Below are positions 7,966-16,969 of a stretch of 64,000 bases of DNA, piece by piece. Numbering within the stretch: position 1 is the stretch's first letter; every line of letters starts with the position of its first letter. The notes beneath the pieces are model-generated. The model made no database searches and was not told the origin of the DNA. It saw only the letters and a list, made by a program, of their open reading frames with translations. The position numbers were made by a program, and so were the translations under genes. The stretch is from Kitasatospora sp. NBC_00240 (GTDB taxonomy: Bacteria > Actinomycetota > Actinomycetes > Streptomycetales > Streptomycetaceae), in NCBI RefSeq assembly GCF_026342405.1, contig NZ_JAPEMU010000001.1, positions 4,898,001-4,962,000 of the forward strand, written 5' to 3'.

Positions 7966-9219
7966 GACCCAGACCCGCAGCAGCACGAACCGCACCAGGG
8001 TGGCCAGCGCGTTCGCCGCCACCAGGGCGGCCAGCTCCGCGCCGTGCCTGGCCTGCGGCTGCACCACCCCGAGCAGGGCGATCGCACCGCTGCTCAGGCC
8101 CAGCCCGATCAGGAACGCGATCCCGCCCTCGACCTGGTGCTTCAGGGCGTCCCGGCTGCCGGTCACGCCGAAGGTGAAGCGCCGGTTGAGGGCGGTGTTC
8201 GCCACCGCCGTCACCGCCAGCGCCAGGGCGTTGGCGACCAGCGCCGGCATCAGCTGACGCAGCCCCAGGTACAGCAGCACGTACGCCAGGGTGGAGAGCG
8301 TGCCGACCACCGCGAAACTGGCCAACTGCCAGCCCAGGCCGGGCGCCAGCCGGGCCTGCCGGACCCTCGGCGGCACCGGCAGCCGGGTGGCGCCGGACAG
8401 CGAGCGGCGGGCCACCCTGGCCATCCCCTTCAGGTCGTCCAGCACCGTCCGGACGATGTCCACCCGGCTGTCCGGATCGTCCACCCAGTCCACCGGGACC
8501 TCGTGGATCCGCAGGCCCGACCGCTCGGCCAGCAGCAGCAGCTCGGTGTCGAAGAACCAGGCGTTGTCCTCCACCTCGGCCAGCAGCCGCTGCACCACGT
8601 CCGTCCTGGCCGCCTTGAAACCGCACTGCGCGTCCGAGAACTTCGCCGCCATGGTGGCCCGCAGCAGCACGTTGTAGGTGCGCGAGATGAACTCCCGCTT
8701 GGGCCCGCGCACCACCGCCGAGCCCCGGTGCAGCCGGCTCCCGATCGCCAGGTCGCTGTGCCCCGACAGCAGCGGCGCGACCAGCGGCAGGAACGCCTCC
8801 AGCCCGGTGGACAGGTCGACGTCCATGTACGCCACCACGTCCGCGGCGCTGTCGCCCCAGACCTGCCGCAGCGCCCGGCCGCGACCCTTCAGATCCAGGT
8901 GCACCGCTCTGACCTGCGGAATCTCTGCCGCCAGGGCGCAGGCCACGGCCCAGGTCCCGTCGATGCTGGCATTGTCGGCCACCGTGATCCGGTAGTCGTA
9001 CGGGAAGGTCTCGTCGAGATAGGCGTGCAGCCGCCGCACGCAGCGCTCCAGCACGTGCTCCTCGTTGTAGACCGGTACGACCACCTCGACCAGCTTGGTC
9101 GCGGCCCGCGTCGGCGCACCGGCGCGGAGGCCGCCGGAGGGGGAGGCGCCGGCGCGCGCGGGGCCGGCGTCACGGTCGGTCTCGGATGTTGCGGGCTGAG
9201 TCATGATTCGGAGATTCAC
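7936..9219 (-). CDS. GT2 glycosyltransferase fused to a GtrA domain
   Basis: A 427-aa fusion. The N-terminal half is a GT2 domain: EVVVPVYNEEHVLERC near residue 45, AYMDVDLSTGLEAFLP near 130 with its DxD, then FSDAQCGFKA. The C-terminal 130 residues are a four-span GtrA domain (ASFAVVGTLSTLAYVLLYLG, ANTALNRRFTF, LLRVWVF) paralogous to the protein at 4168-4665. Synthesis of a polyprenyl-linked sugar and its membrane presentation are thus joined in one chain. The start is uncertain: GTG at 9219 has only a weak GGGAC upstream, and an ATG at 9204 is also possible. It is divergent from the FAD monooxygenase. Confidence 0.87.
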   Translation of the reverse strand: MNLRIMTQPATSETDRDAGPARAGASPSGGLRAGAPTRAATKLVEVVVPVYNEEHVLERCVRRLHAYLDETFPYDYRITVADNASIDGTWAVACALAAEIPQVRAVHLDLKGRGRALRQVWGDSAADVVAYMDVDLSTGLEAFLPLVAPLLSGHSDLAIGSRLHRGSAVVRGPKREFISRTYNVLLRATMAAKFSDAQCGFKAARTDVVQRLLAEVEDNAWFFDTELLLLAERSGLRIHEVPVDWVDDPDSRVDIVRTVLDDLKGMARVARRSLSGATRLPVPPRVRQARLAPGLGWQLASFAVVGTLSTLAYVLLYLGLRQLMPALVANALALAVTAVANTALNRRFTFGVTGSRDALKHQVEGGIAFLIGLGLSSGAIALLGVVQPQARHGAELAALVAANALATLVRFVLLRVWVFSPGRAARG

Positions 9220-9305
9220 AGGTCCCGATGGGGCCGCGATGATGGGAGGCTGAGAGAGCGCTGAGAACTCGCTCCCACCCTCGTCCCACCGCCGGGAGAT
9301 GACAT

Positions 9306-10817
9306 ATGACCCAGAAGCAGCTCAGCTCCGATGTCCTGATCGTCGGAGCCGGACCGACCGGGCTCCTGCTGGCCGGCGATCTGGCCACCGCCGGCGTCCG
9401 GGTCACGGTGCTGGAGAAGCGCGGCAGCGAGTCCAACCTCACCAGAGCCTTCACCGTGCACGCCCGGACGCTGGAGCAGCTCGACGCCCGGGGGCTCGCG
9501 GACGACCTGATCGCCACCGGTGCCCCGCTCTCCTCGCTGCGCCTGTTCGGCCGGCTGCGGATCGAGCTCGGCGCGCTGCCGACCCGCTTCCCGTTCGTCC
9601 TGATCACCCCGCAGTCCAACACCGAGCGGCTGCTGCAGGAGCGGGCCCTGAAGGCCGGTGCGACGATCCTGCGCGGCGTCGAGGTGACGGGCCTGCGCCA
9701 GGACGCCGAGAGCGTGCGGATCGAGACCGGCGAGGGGGACACCAAGGCCGTCCACCGGGCCCGCTACGCGGTCGGCACCGACGGTGTCCACAGCGCCGTG
9801 CGCGACCTGCTGGGCATCCCGTTCCCCGGCGAGTCGGTGGTCGACTCCGTGCTGCTGGCCGACGTCCGGCTGGAGCGCGCCCCCGAGGACGTCCTGACGG
9901 TGGGCGCCAACGAGAACGGCTTCGCCTTCCTCGCGCCCTTCGGCGACGGCTGGTACCGGGTGATCGCCTGGGACCGCGCCCGCCGGCTCCCCGACAGCGC
10001 CCCGGTGAACCTGAGCGAGATCGCCGACATCACCCGCCGGGCGCTCGGCGAGGACTACGGCCTGCACGACGCCCGCTGGTCCTCCCGCTTCCACAGCGAC
10101 GAGCGGCAGGCGCCCAACTACCGCTCCGGCCGGGTCTTCCTGGCCGGTGACGCGGCGCACTGCCACTCCCCGGCCGGCGGCCAGGGCATGAACACCGGCC
10201 TCCAGGACGCCGCCAACCTTTCCTGGAAGCTCGCCGCCGCCGTCCAGGGCTGGGCCCCCGACGCCCTGCTGGACACCTACCAGACCGAGCGCCACCCGGT
10301 CGGCCGGACCGTCCTGCGCACCTCCGGCGCGCTGGTCCGCCTCGCGCTGGCCCGCTCCGGCCCCACCCGGGCCCTGCGCTCCGCCCTGACCTCCTTCGCC
10401 GACGGCCTCGGCCCGGTCGCCGCCAAGGGCGCCCGCAGCGTCTCCGGCATCGGCATCAAGTACCCGGCCCCGAAGGACTCCCACCCGCTGGCCGGCCGCC
10501 GGGTGCCGGACCTGCGGCTCACCGGCCTGTACCCGGCCGAGGGCACGGCGGACGGCCGGACGGGCGGCCCCGGCCGGCTGTACGAGGCCCTGCGGACCGG
10601 CCGGTTCGTCCTGGTCAGCAACGACGAGCTGTCCGCCGCCGACCCCTGGGCGGACCGGGTGGTCACCGCCGCCCCCGCCGACCCGCACGGCAAGCTCCGC
10701 GACACCGTCCTGCTGGTGCGTCCGGACGGCTACGCCGCCTGGGCCGCCGTCGACCCGAGCCGGGGCGAGCTGCGGGCCGCCCTGGCGCAGTGGCTGGGCG
10801 CCCCCTCCGACGACTGA
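9306..10817 (+). CDS. FAD-dependent aromatic monooxygenase (PheA/TfdB family)
   Basis: A 503-aa group A flavoprotein hydroxylase. The Rossmann GxGxxG is in LIVGAGPTGLLLAGDL (residues 11-26). The DG motif is GTDGVHSAVRDLLG near 158, and the GD motif is GRVFLAGDAAHCHSPAGGQG near 276. The C-terminal region is the thioredoxin-like domain usual in this family. Relatives hydroxylate phenols or aromatic polyketides with NAD(P)H and oxygen; the substrate here is unknown and no polyketide genes are nearby. GGGAG precedes the ATG at a good distance. A GC-rich imperfect hairpin follows the stop. Confidence 0.85.
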   Translation: MTQKQLSSDVLIVGAGPTGLLLAGDLATAGVRVTVLEKRGSESNLTRAFTVHARTLEQLDARGLADDLIATGAPLSSLRLFGRLRIELGALPTRFPFVLITPQSNTERLLQERALKAGATILRGVEVTGLRQDAESVRIETGEGDTKAVHRARYAVGTDGVHSAVRDLLGIPFPGESVVDSVLLADVRLERAPEDVLTVGANENGFAFLAPFGDGWYRVIAWDRARRLPDSAPVNLSEIADITRRALGEDYGLHDARWSSRFHSDERQAPNYRSGRVFLAGDAAHCHSPAGGQGMNTGLQDAANLSWKLAAAVQGWAPDALLDTYQTERHPVGRTVLRTSGALVRLALARSGPTRALRSALTSFADGLGPVAAKGARSVSGIGIKYPAPKDSHPLAGRRVPDLRLTGLYPAEGTADGRTGGPGRLYEALRTGRFVLVSNDELSAADPWADRVVTAAPADPHGKLRDTVLLVRPDGYAAWAAVDPSRGELRAALAQWLGAPSDD

Positions 10818-10943
10818 TGCCGGCGGCGGGCCCGGGGCGGCGGCCCCCGGCCCGCTCGTAGCAACCGGCCGCCCTCGCCCGGCCCCGCGCCCGACCCCGC
10901 CCACGACGGCGGGGACCGGGGCCGGCCGCCGCGCCGCCCTGCC

Positions 10944-10970
10944 GCCGTGTTGCCGTGTTGCCGTGTTGCC
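10944..10970. repeat. Short tandem repeat, unit GCCGTGTT
   Basis: Three full head-to-tail copies of GCCGTGTT (10944-10967) and a partial fourth lie in the gap between the monooxygenase and protease genes. Such an eight-base tract is prone to slippage and may vary between strains. Confidence 0.8.
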
Positions 10971-11093
10971 GGGGCAGCCGAGGAAGCCCGCCGGAATGCC
11001 CCACCCCGGCCCGGCCTGCCCCCCGCGGTGCGTGCCGAAATGGGGGCAACCGCCCCGGACCTATTCACCGGAGAAGTCCCGTTCGCTCTGCGC

Positions 11094-11113
11094 GAATTGG
11101 GCCAGACCAATTC
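11094..11113. promoter_or_regulatory. Inverted repeat upstream of the sedolisin gene
   Basis: GAATTGG (11094-11100) and CCAATTC (11107-11113) form a perfect dyad with a six-base spacer inside the AT-richer segment, 238 bp before the protease start. It looks like a regulator binding site; the protein is unknown. Confidence 0.45.
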
Positions 11114-11350
11114 CGGTACGCTTCATCCCCTGTCGCGAGCTGCGCAGATGACGCACCGACAGCCATTCACTGTATGGACTGACGGTCATTCTGTTTGTGA
11201 ATTACCCGTCCACACTTGACTGTTCTTTAGTAATGAATTGCTCGACCATGAGCCAATTTCCGCACGCCCTCTGGGATGTTCTAGCAAGCGTTTTCGAACC
11301 CGGAACGCCCAGTCCCTGCCGGCCCCCACAGCCGGCCAGAGGAGGAGCCC

Positions 11351-13771
11351 GTGCGCCCCCGCCCGCTCGCCCTTGCCGCGGCCTTGACCGTCCTGCCGTT
11401 GACCGCGCTCTCGCTGGGAATCACCGCCGCCCAGGCCGCCCCCGCCCCGAACGCCACCGCCTCCCGGGTCGCCCTCCCCGACACCGTCACCCCGGCGGTC
11501 GCACGCTCCGAGAAGAAGGGCGACGTCCCCGCCGCCCAGCAGCTCTCGGTGGCCGTCAGCCTCAAGTTGCGCGACACCGCCGGCCTGGACCGCTTCCTCA
11601 CCGCGGTCGCCACCCCCGGCTCGCCCGAGTACGGCAAGTACCTGACGCCCGCGCAGTTCACCGCCCTGTACGGCCCGACCCAGGCCGCCGTGGAGCAGGT
11701 GAAGAGCTACCTGAAGTCCCAGGGGCTGACCGTCGCGAGCGTCAGCGACAACCGCCAGGTGGTGAACGCCCAGGGCACCGCCGAGCAGATCGCCAAGGCC
11801 TTCGGCACCCACGAGAGCGCCTACCTCGACCCGCTGCAGCAGCGCACCTTCTTCGCCAACGACGCCGCCGCCTCGGTGCCGGCCGACCTGGCCGACGTCG
11901 TCCAGGGCATATCCGGCCTGAACAACCACACCGTGCGCACCACCCGCCTGGCCAAGCCCCAGGGCACCGCGGCCGCCGCCGCCCCGCACGCGGCCCCGAG
12001 CGGCTTCGGGCCCAGCCAGTACGACGGCGCCTACAAGCTCAACTCGATGGGCGCGGACGGCACCGGCACCAAGGTGGCGCTCTGGGAGTTCGACGGCTAC
12101 AAGTCCGCGAACCTCAAGACCTACGACACCCAGTACGGGCTGACCGGCCCGGCCGTCACCACCGTCTCGGTGGACGGCGCGAACTACGACTCGGCGCCGG
12201 GCGACGGCCAGGGCGAGGTCGAGCTGGACAGCGAGATCGTGCGCGGCGTCGCCCCCAAGGCGACCCAGCTCGTCTACGAGGCGCCCAACAGCGACCAGGG
12301 CGAGATCGACATGGCCGCCAAGATCGTCTCGGACAACCTGGTCTCGGTCATCTCGATCTCCTGGGGCTCCTGCGAGCCGGACACCACCGCCGCCTCGATG
12401 ACGGCGGTCGACAACTCCTTCAAGCAGGCCGCCGCCCAGGGCATCTCGATCTTCTCGGCCTCCGGTGACGACGGCTCGCGCGACTGCACCCGCTCCACCA
12501 GCGGCTCCACGGTGAAGGCCGTCGACTTCCCGGCGTCCAGCCCGCACCAGACCGGTGTCGGCGGCACCAACCTCAAGGTCTCCGGCACCACCTACTCCTC
12601 CGAGAGCGCCTGGAGCACCGCCGGCGGCGGCGTCTCCACCGTGTTCGGCAAGCCGACCTGGCAGACCGGCACCGGCGTCACCGGCACCATGCGCACCGTC
12701 CCGGACGTCGCCTCCAACGCCGACCCGGCCAGCGGCTTCGCCATCTACACCACCGGCGGCTGGCAGGTCTACGGCGGCACCAGCGCCGCCGCGCCGCTCT
12801 GGTCCGGCTACGCCGCGCTGTTCAACCAGAAGGCCGGCGCGGCGGGCAAGCCGGTGCTCGGCGAGGCCAGCCCGAAGCTCTACACCGTGGCGAACGGCAG
12901 CGGCTACGCCGGCGCCTTCCACGACACCGTCACCGGCAAGAACCAGGACTTCTCCACCAAGGCCGGCTACGACCAGGTCACCGGCTGGGGCAGCCCGGTC
13001 GCCGACGCCCTGACCACCGCCCTGCTCGGCGGCACCCAGACCGGCAACACCGTGACGGTCACCAACCCGGGCAACCAGAGCACCGCCACCGGCACCGCCG
13101 TCAGCCTGCAGATCGGCGCCTCCGACAGCGCGAGCGGCCAGACCCTGACGTACAGCGCCACCGGCCTGCCCACCGGCCTGGCGATCAACGCCACCACCGG
13201 CAAGGTCACCGGCACGCCGACCGCGGCCGGCACCTACAACGTCACCGTGACGGCGAAGGACACCACCAACGCCACCGGCTCCGCCTCGTTCACCTGGACG
13301 ATCGGCGGCACCAGCACCTGCACCCCGGCCCAGCTGCTCGGCAACGCGGGCTTCGAGACCGGCACGGCGGCGCCCTGGACGGCCTCCACCGGCGTCGTCG
13401 ACAACAGCTCCGGCCAGGCCGCGCACTCCGGCTCCTGGAAGGCCTGGATGAACGGCTACGGCTCGGCCCACACCGACACCGTGTCGCAGACCGTCACCAT
13501 CCCGGCCGGCTGCAAGGCGACCTTCTCCTTCTGGGTGCACATCGACACCGCGGAGAGCGGCACCACCGCCTACGACAAGCTGACCGTCCAGGCCGGCTCC
13601 ACCACCCTGGCCACGTACTCCAACGCCAACGCGGCGACCGGCTACGTGCAGAAGTCCTTCGACCTCTCGGCCTTCGCCGGCCAGAGCGTGACCCTGAAGT
13701 TCACCGGCACCGAGGACTCCTCGCTGCAGACCAGCTTCGTGGTCGACGACGCGGCGGTCACCACCTCCTGA
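11351..13771 (+). CDS. Secreted S53 (sedolisin-type) serine peptidase with C-terminal accessory domains
   Basis: An 806-aa exported pro-enzyme. Residues 1-33 are a Sec signal peptide ending in AQAA. An activation prodomain follows (about 50-190, with SPEYGKYLTPAQF). The catalytic domain (about 210-560) has the Glu and Asp in GQGEVELDSEIV near 286 and the nucleophile in YGGTSAAAPLWSGY near 475. An Ig-like repeat follows (about 565-650, PTGLAINATTGKVTGTPTAA). The last 150 residues (LGNAGFETGTAAPW onward) form a jelly-roll-like module probably binding a polymer. The GTG start has GGAGGAG in front. It should digest proteins outside the cell at acidic pH. Confidence 0.88.
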   Translation: MRPRPLALAAALTVLPLTALSLGITAAQAAPAPNATASRVALPDTVTPAVARSEKKGDVPAAQQLSVAVSLKLRDTAGLDRFLTAVATPGSPEYGKYLTPAQFTALYGPTQAAVEQVKSYLKSQGLTVASVSDNRQVVNAQGTAEQIAKAFGTHESAYLDPLQQRTFFANDAAASVPADLADVVQGISGLNNHTVRTTRLAKPQGTAAAAAPHAAPSGFGPSQYDGAYKLNSMGADGTGTKVALWEFDGYKSANLKTYDTQYGLTGPAVTTVSVDGANYDSAPGDGQGEVELDSEIVRGVAPKATQLVYEAPNSDQGEIDMAAKIVSDNLVSVISISWGSCEPDTTAASMTAVDNSFKQAAAQGISIFSASGDDGSRDCTRSTSGSTVKAVDFPASSPHQTGVGGTNLKVSGTTYSSESAWSTAGGGVSTVFGKPTWQTGTGVTGTMRTVPDVASNADPASGFAIYTTGGWQVYGGTSAAAPLWSGYAALFNQKAGAAGKPVLGEASPKLYTVANGSGYAGAFHDTVTGKNQDFSTKAGYDQVTGWGSPVADALTTALLGGTQTGNTVTVTNPGNQSTATGTAVSLQIGASDSASGQTLTYSATGLPTGLAINATTGKVTGTPTAAGTYNVTVTAKDTTNATGSASFTWTIGGTSTCTPAQLLGNAGFETGTAAPWTASTGVVDNSSGQAAHSGSWKAWMNGYGSAHTDTVSQTVTIPAGCKATFSFWVHIDTAESGTTAYDKLTVQAGSTTLATYSNANAATGYVQKSFDLSAFAGQSVTLKFTGTEDSSLQTSFVVDDAAVTTS

Positions 13772-14039
13772 GGTCCATGACCTCCTGAGATCCGCCGGGG
13801 CGGGCCTTCACGGCCTGTCCCGGCGGTGCGCCGTCCCGCCCCGGCCGGACGGCGCACCGCCGCGGGGGCGCCCTCCCCGCCATCCGGCGGTCCCCTCCGT
13901 GACCACTGTCATACGCGCGGTGGATGACGTACCCTCTCGACCGTGCGTAGGGTTCCCACAGTTCGGTGATACGCGGCTCCCAGCGCATACCGGCAGCGGG
14001 CCGGTCCCGCCGAACTCGCTTGGTGGGGAAGGTATCCGG

Positions 14040-15128
14040 ATGGGCTCACAACTCCCACAGAACGCCGCCAGACTCCGTCTGGTCGGACAGCAGACAGGCG
14101 AACCCCTGGCCGCCGAACCGCCGGCCCCCGAACTCCCGCCCGCCGGGCAGCAGGGCTCCGCGGCGCCGGGCGCCGAGGAGCGCCCGCCCGCCGAGGCGCC
14201 CGCGGCCCCGCAACCGCAGGTCGCGCGGATCAACCCGGCCGGCAGCTTCGACGAGGCCCTGAACGCCGCCATCGAGGCCAGCGGCCTCAGCCTGGACCGG
14301 ATCAGGGCCGCCCTCGCCGACCGCGGCGTCCGGGTCAGCGTCACCACCCTCAGCTACTGGCGGCGCGGGCGCAGCCAGCCCGAACGGGCCGCCTCGCTGC
14401 ACGCCGTCCACCTGCTGGAGGAGCTGCTCGGGTTCCCGCACGACGGCCTCTCGGCGCTGCTCGGCCCGCCCCGCCCGCGCGGGCGCTGGGCCACCGCCCC
14501 GACCACCGGCAGCCTGCGGATCGAGGACGTCTGGCCCGGCCAGCAGCAGATCGCGGACGTCTTCACCGAGCTCGACGCGCCGCCGGTCGGCGAGCTGGAG
14601 CGGCTCAGCATCCACGACGCCTACTACGTGGACGCCGAGCACCGCGGCCATCTGCTGCGGATGCGCCAGGTGGTCCGGGCCACGGTGAGCGGGGTGGCCC
14701 GCTGCCTGGTGGTGCACAAGGCGGACGAGGGCGCGACCGGCTGCCCCGAGATCACCGCGGTGCGGCACGCCCGGCTGGGCCGGGTCCGCCGCCGGCCGGA
14801 GAACGGCCTGGTGGTGGCCGAGCTGATGCTGGACCGCCCGCTGGGCCTGGGGGACAGCACGGTCTTCGAGTACGAGGTGGAGATCCCGTCCGACGGCCCG
14901 ACCACGGTGTACGGGCGGCGCTTCGCGGTGCCGGTGCGCGAGTACGTGCTGCAGGTGCACTTCGACCCGGCGGCGGTGCCCGCGCACTGCGAGCGCTACG
15001 ACCGCTCCCCGGGCGAGGAGGTGGACCGGCGGCGCGAGCAGCTCTGGATCGGCGCCTCGGCCAGCGCCCATGTGCTGGCGCCGGACCAGCAGCCGGGCGA
15101 GGTCGGCATCCGCTGGGAGTGGGAGTGA
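14040..15128 (+). CDS. Conserved helix-turn-helix protein with a large C-terminal domain
   Basis: A 362-aa protein. A Pro/Ala-rich N-terminus of about 75 residues precedes an XRE-like helix-turn-helix (EASGLSLDRIRAALADRG, then VSVTTLSYWRRGRSQPERA, about residues 80-120). The remaining 230 residues contain the segments SIHDAYYVDAEHRGHLLRMR and GLVVAELMLDRPLGLGDST and match no family I recognise. The ATG at 14040 follows GGGGAAGG; the open frame runs back to 13899 without a better start. The role is unknown: probably a DNA-binding regulator with a sensory or enzymatic tail. Confidence 0.75.
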   Translation: MGSQLPQNAARLRLVGQQTGEPLAAEPPAPELPPAGQQGSAAPGAEERPPAEAPAAPQPQVARINPAGSFDEALNAAIEASGLSLDRIRAALADRGVRVSVTTLSYWRRGRSQPERAASLHAVHLLEELLGFPHDGLSALLGPPRPRGRWATAPTTGSLRIEDVWPGQQQIADVFTELDAPPVGELERLSIHDAYYVDAEHRGHLLRMRQVVRATVSGVARCLVVHKADEGATGCPEITAVRHARLGRVRRRPENGLVVAELMLDRPLGLGDSTVFEYEVEIPSDGPTTVYGRRFAVPVREYVLQVHFDPAAVPAHCERYDRSPGEEVDRRREQLWIGASASAHVLAPDQQPGEVGIRWEWE

Positions 15129-15558
15129 CGCCGCGGCCGGTCCGGTGTCCCACCCCGGGCCTGTCCCACCCCGGGCCTGTCCCGCCCGGCCGGCGCTGAC
15201 CCGCCGGTCCTGACCTGCCGTCGGCCGCCGTCACCGCCTGACCCGCCGTCGGCCCGGCGCCTGCCCCGGCCCGACGCACCCCGGCCCCGCAGGCCTGCTC
15301 CCCCGCACGGTTGCTTCGTACCGGCAGCACCGCGCGGCCGGTCGCCGTCCGACGGTGTTTCAGCTCCACCCGGTCGCGCCCGCTCACCCGCGCGGCCCAT
15401 CCCATCGCGCCGAATACCCGTCCGATTTGGGACGTTGGTCCTGATAGCACCGGATCGGCCTGCGAAGGTCACTCCTGCCATGCCGTCAGCCCCCGCGAGG
15501 AAAGCTCCCGGCCGGGGGCGACGGGCCCCGGAACGACGTGCCCTGGAAAGGGGCGGAG
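15129..15558. other. 430-bp intergenic region upstream of the NlpC/P60-like gene
   Basis: It contains the 16-bp tandem repeat at 15146-15183, low-complexity GC-rich sequence, and a somewhat AT-richer tract at about 15420-15460 that may hold the promoter. Cell-wall hydrolase genes in streptomycetes often carry a c-di-AMP (ydaO) riboswitch; I looked for its conserved segments and did not find them. No gene is supported. Confidence 0.5.
15146..15183. repeat. Tandem 16-bp repeat
   Basis: TGTCCCACCCCGGGCC occurs twice in direct succession (15146-15161 and 15162-15177), and a third copy starts before diverging. It lies just after the stop of the HTH gene. Confidence 0.8.
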
Positions 15559-16941
15559 ATGACCCGACTGCTGGAGTTCGACGAGGTCGAGCCGGACACC
15601 GACTGCATATGCCCCGGATGCTCCGCCCGCCGCCGGGCCAGGCTGCACGCCGCGGCCGTCCAGGACGGCGGGCACGCATCCGCGCACAGCGTCCGCCGCC
15701 GGGCCGCCGTCCTGTTCGCGGCCGTCGGCACCGTGATCGGCGGCGGCGCGGCCGCGGCCGCCGCCCCCACCCCGGGCGGCAGCAGCAGCACCCCGGCCCC
15801 CCGCAGCCCGCAGGGCGGGGTCACCGGCCGGTTCGGCGGGGACCCGGCGGGCGGCCCGGCCCGGCTGCAGGCCGTCCAGGGGATCACCCGTGAGCAGATC
15901 ATCGCCCGCGCGCAGGGCTGGGTGGACCAGAAGGTCCCGTACAGCATGAGCTCGAACTGGTCCGACGGGTACCGCCAGGACTGCTCCGGCTACGTCTCGA
16001 TGGCCTGGGGGCTGGCCGCCAGCGAGACCACCTGGACCCTGCCCGGCCTGGCCGACCGGATCACCAAGGACGAGCTCCAGCCGGGCGACGTCCTGATCTT
16101 CAACAACCCCTCGAACCCGCAGGCCGGGTCGCACGTGACGATCTTCGGCGGGTGGGCCGACGCCGCCCGCACCAGCTATCTCGCGTACGAGCAGACCTCC
16201 CCGAGCACCATCAGGCGGACCACCCCGTACGCCTACTGGAGCAACGCGACCGGGTACCTGCCCTACCGCTACAAGGCGCTGTCCCCCGGCGGCGCCGACG
16301 GCAGCACCGACCCGGGTACCGGCACCGACCCTGGTACCGGCACGGGCAGCAGCAGCGACGGCACCGGCCAGAGCACGGCCTTCCCCGGGGCGGACACGTT
16401 CGGCCCGGGCAGGTCCAACGACTACATCACCCGGCTCGGGCAGATGCTGGTCCAGCGCGGCGGCGGCCGCTTCTACACCGAGGGCCCCGGCCCCACCTGG
16501 GGCGAGGCGGACCGCAAGGCCACCGAGGCGTTCCAGCTGGCCCAGGGCTGGACCGGCGCCGAGGCCGACGGCCTGCCCGGCCGCGACACCTGGGACCACC
16601 TGGTCAACGGCAAGGGCGAGGACATCGGCGGCGGATCGCCCCCGCCGCCGGTCACCCCCGCGCCCGGCACCCCGCCCACCGCCCCGCCGCCGGCGACCGG
16701 CGTCCCGGCCTTCCCCGGCGCGGAGAAGTTCGCGCCCGGGCAGTCCAACAGCTACGTCCAGCAGCTCGGCGAGCAGTTGGTGCGCAAGGGGTTCGGCCGC
16801 TACTACAGCCAGGGGCCCGGCCCGCGCTGGAGCGAGAGCGACCGGCTGAACACCCAGGCCTTCCAGCTGTCGCTGGGCTGGAGCGGCGACGAGGCGGACG
16901 GCTACCCGGGCCCCGACACCTGGCGCCGGCTGTTCGGCTGA
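15559..16941 (+). CDS. Secreted NlpC/P60-like hydrolase with two C-terminal peptidoglycan-binding-like modules
   Basis: A 460-aa protein. A cysteine-containing N-terminus (CICPGCSARRR) precedes a hydrophobic export segment at about residues 50-70. The catalytic domain has the cysteine in YRQDCSGYVSMAWGL near 142 and the histidine in GSHVTIFGGW near 193, as in NlpC/P60 endopeptidases. Two repeated modules follow, each starting FPGA and running through a QLxxGW segment to PGxDTW (about 275-355 and 385-460); these resemble streptomycete peptidoglycan-binding repeats. Low-complexity linkers separate them. The ATG at 15559 follows GGAAAGGGGCGGAG; a GTG at 15538 is the alternative. It likely remodels cell wall. 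Confidence 0.82.
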   Translation: MTRLLEFDEVEPDTDCICPGCSARRRARLHAAAVQDGGHASAHSVRRRAAVLFAAVGTVIGGGAAAAAAPTPGGSSSTPAPRSPQGGVTGRFGGDPAGGPARLQAVQGITREQIIARAQGWVDQKVPYSMSSNWSDGYRQDCSGYVSMAWGLAASETTWTLPGLADRITKDELQPGDVLIFNNPSNPQAGSHVTIFGGWADAARTSYLAYEQTSPSTIRRTTPYAYWSNATGYLPYRYKALSPGGADGSTDPGTGTDPGTGTGSSSDGTGQSTAFPGADTFGPGRSNDYITRLGQMLVQRGGGRFYTEGPGPTWGEADRKATEAFQLAQGWTGAEADGLPGRDTWDHLVNGKGEDIGGGSPPPPVTPAPGTPPTAPPPATGVPAFPGAEKFAPGQSNSYVQQLGEQLVRKGFGRYYSQGPGPRWSESDRLNTQAFQLSLGWSGDEADGYPGPDTWRRLFG

Positions 16942-16969
16942 CCCGCCGGCCGGCCGCCGGCCCGGAGCG

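Larger units (their letters stand above)
10818..11350. other. 533-bp intergenic region with a GC-rich half and an AT-richer promoter half
   Basis: The first part holds an imperfect hairpin (about 10824-10856), likely the monooxygenase terminator, and GC-rich filler. From about 11050 the base composition becomes clearly AT-richer, with words such as TTGACTGTTC and TTTAGTAATGAATT, ending at the GGAGGAG site of the protease gene. No convincing gene was seen. Short open frames across the region lack ribosome sites and codon bias. Confidence 0.6.

Noticed and set aside
10944..10970. Tandem eight-base repeat as a possible CRISPR-like array
   Set aside because: Units are contiguous with no spacers and too short; it is a simple slippage tract.
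15129..15558. Possible c-di-AMP (ydaO) riboswitch before the NlpC/P60-like gene
   Set aside because: The conserved riboswitch segments could not be found, although such genes often carry it.
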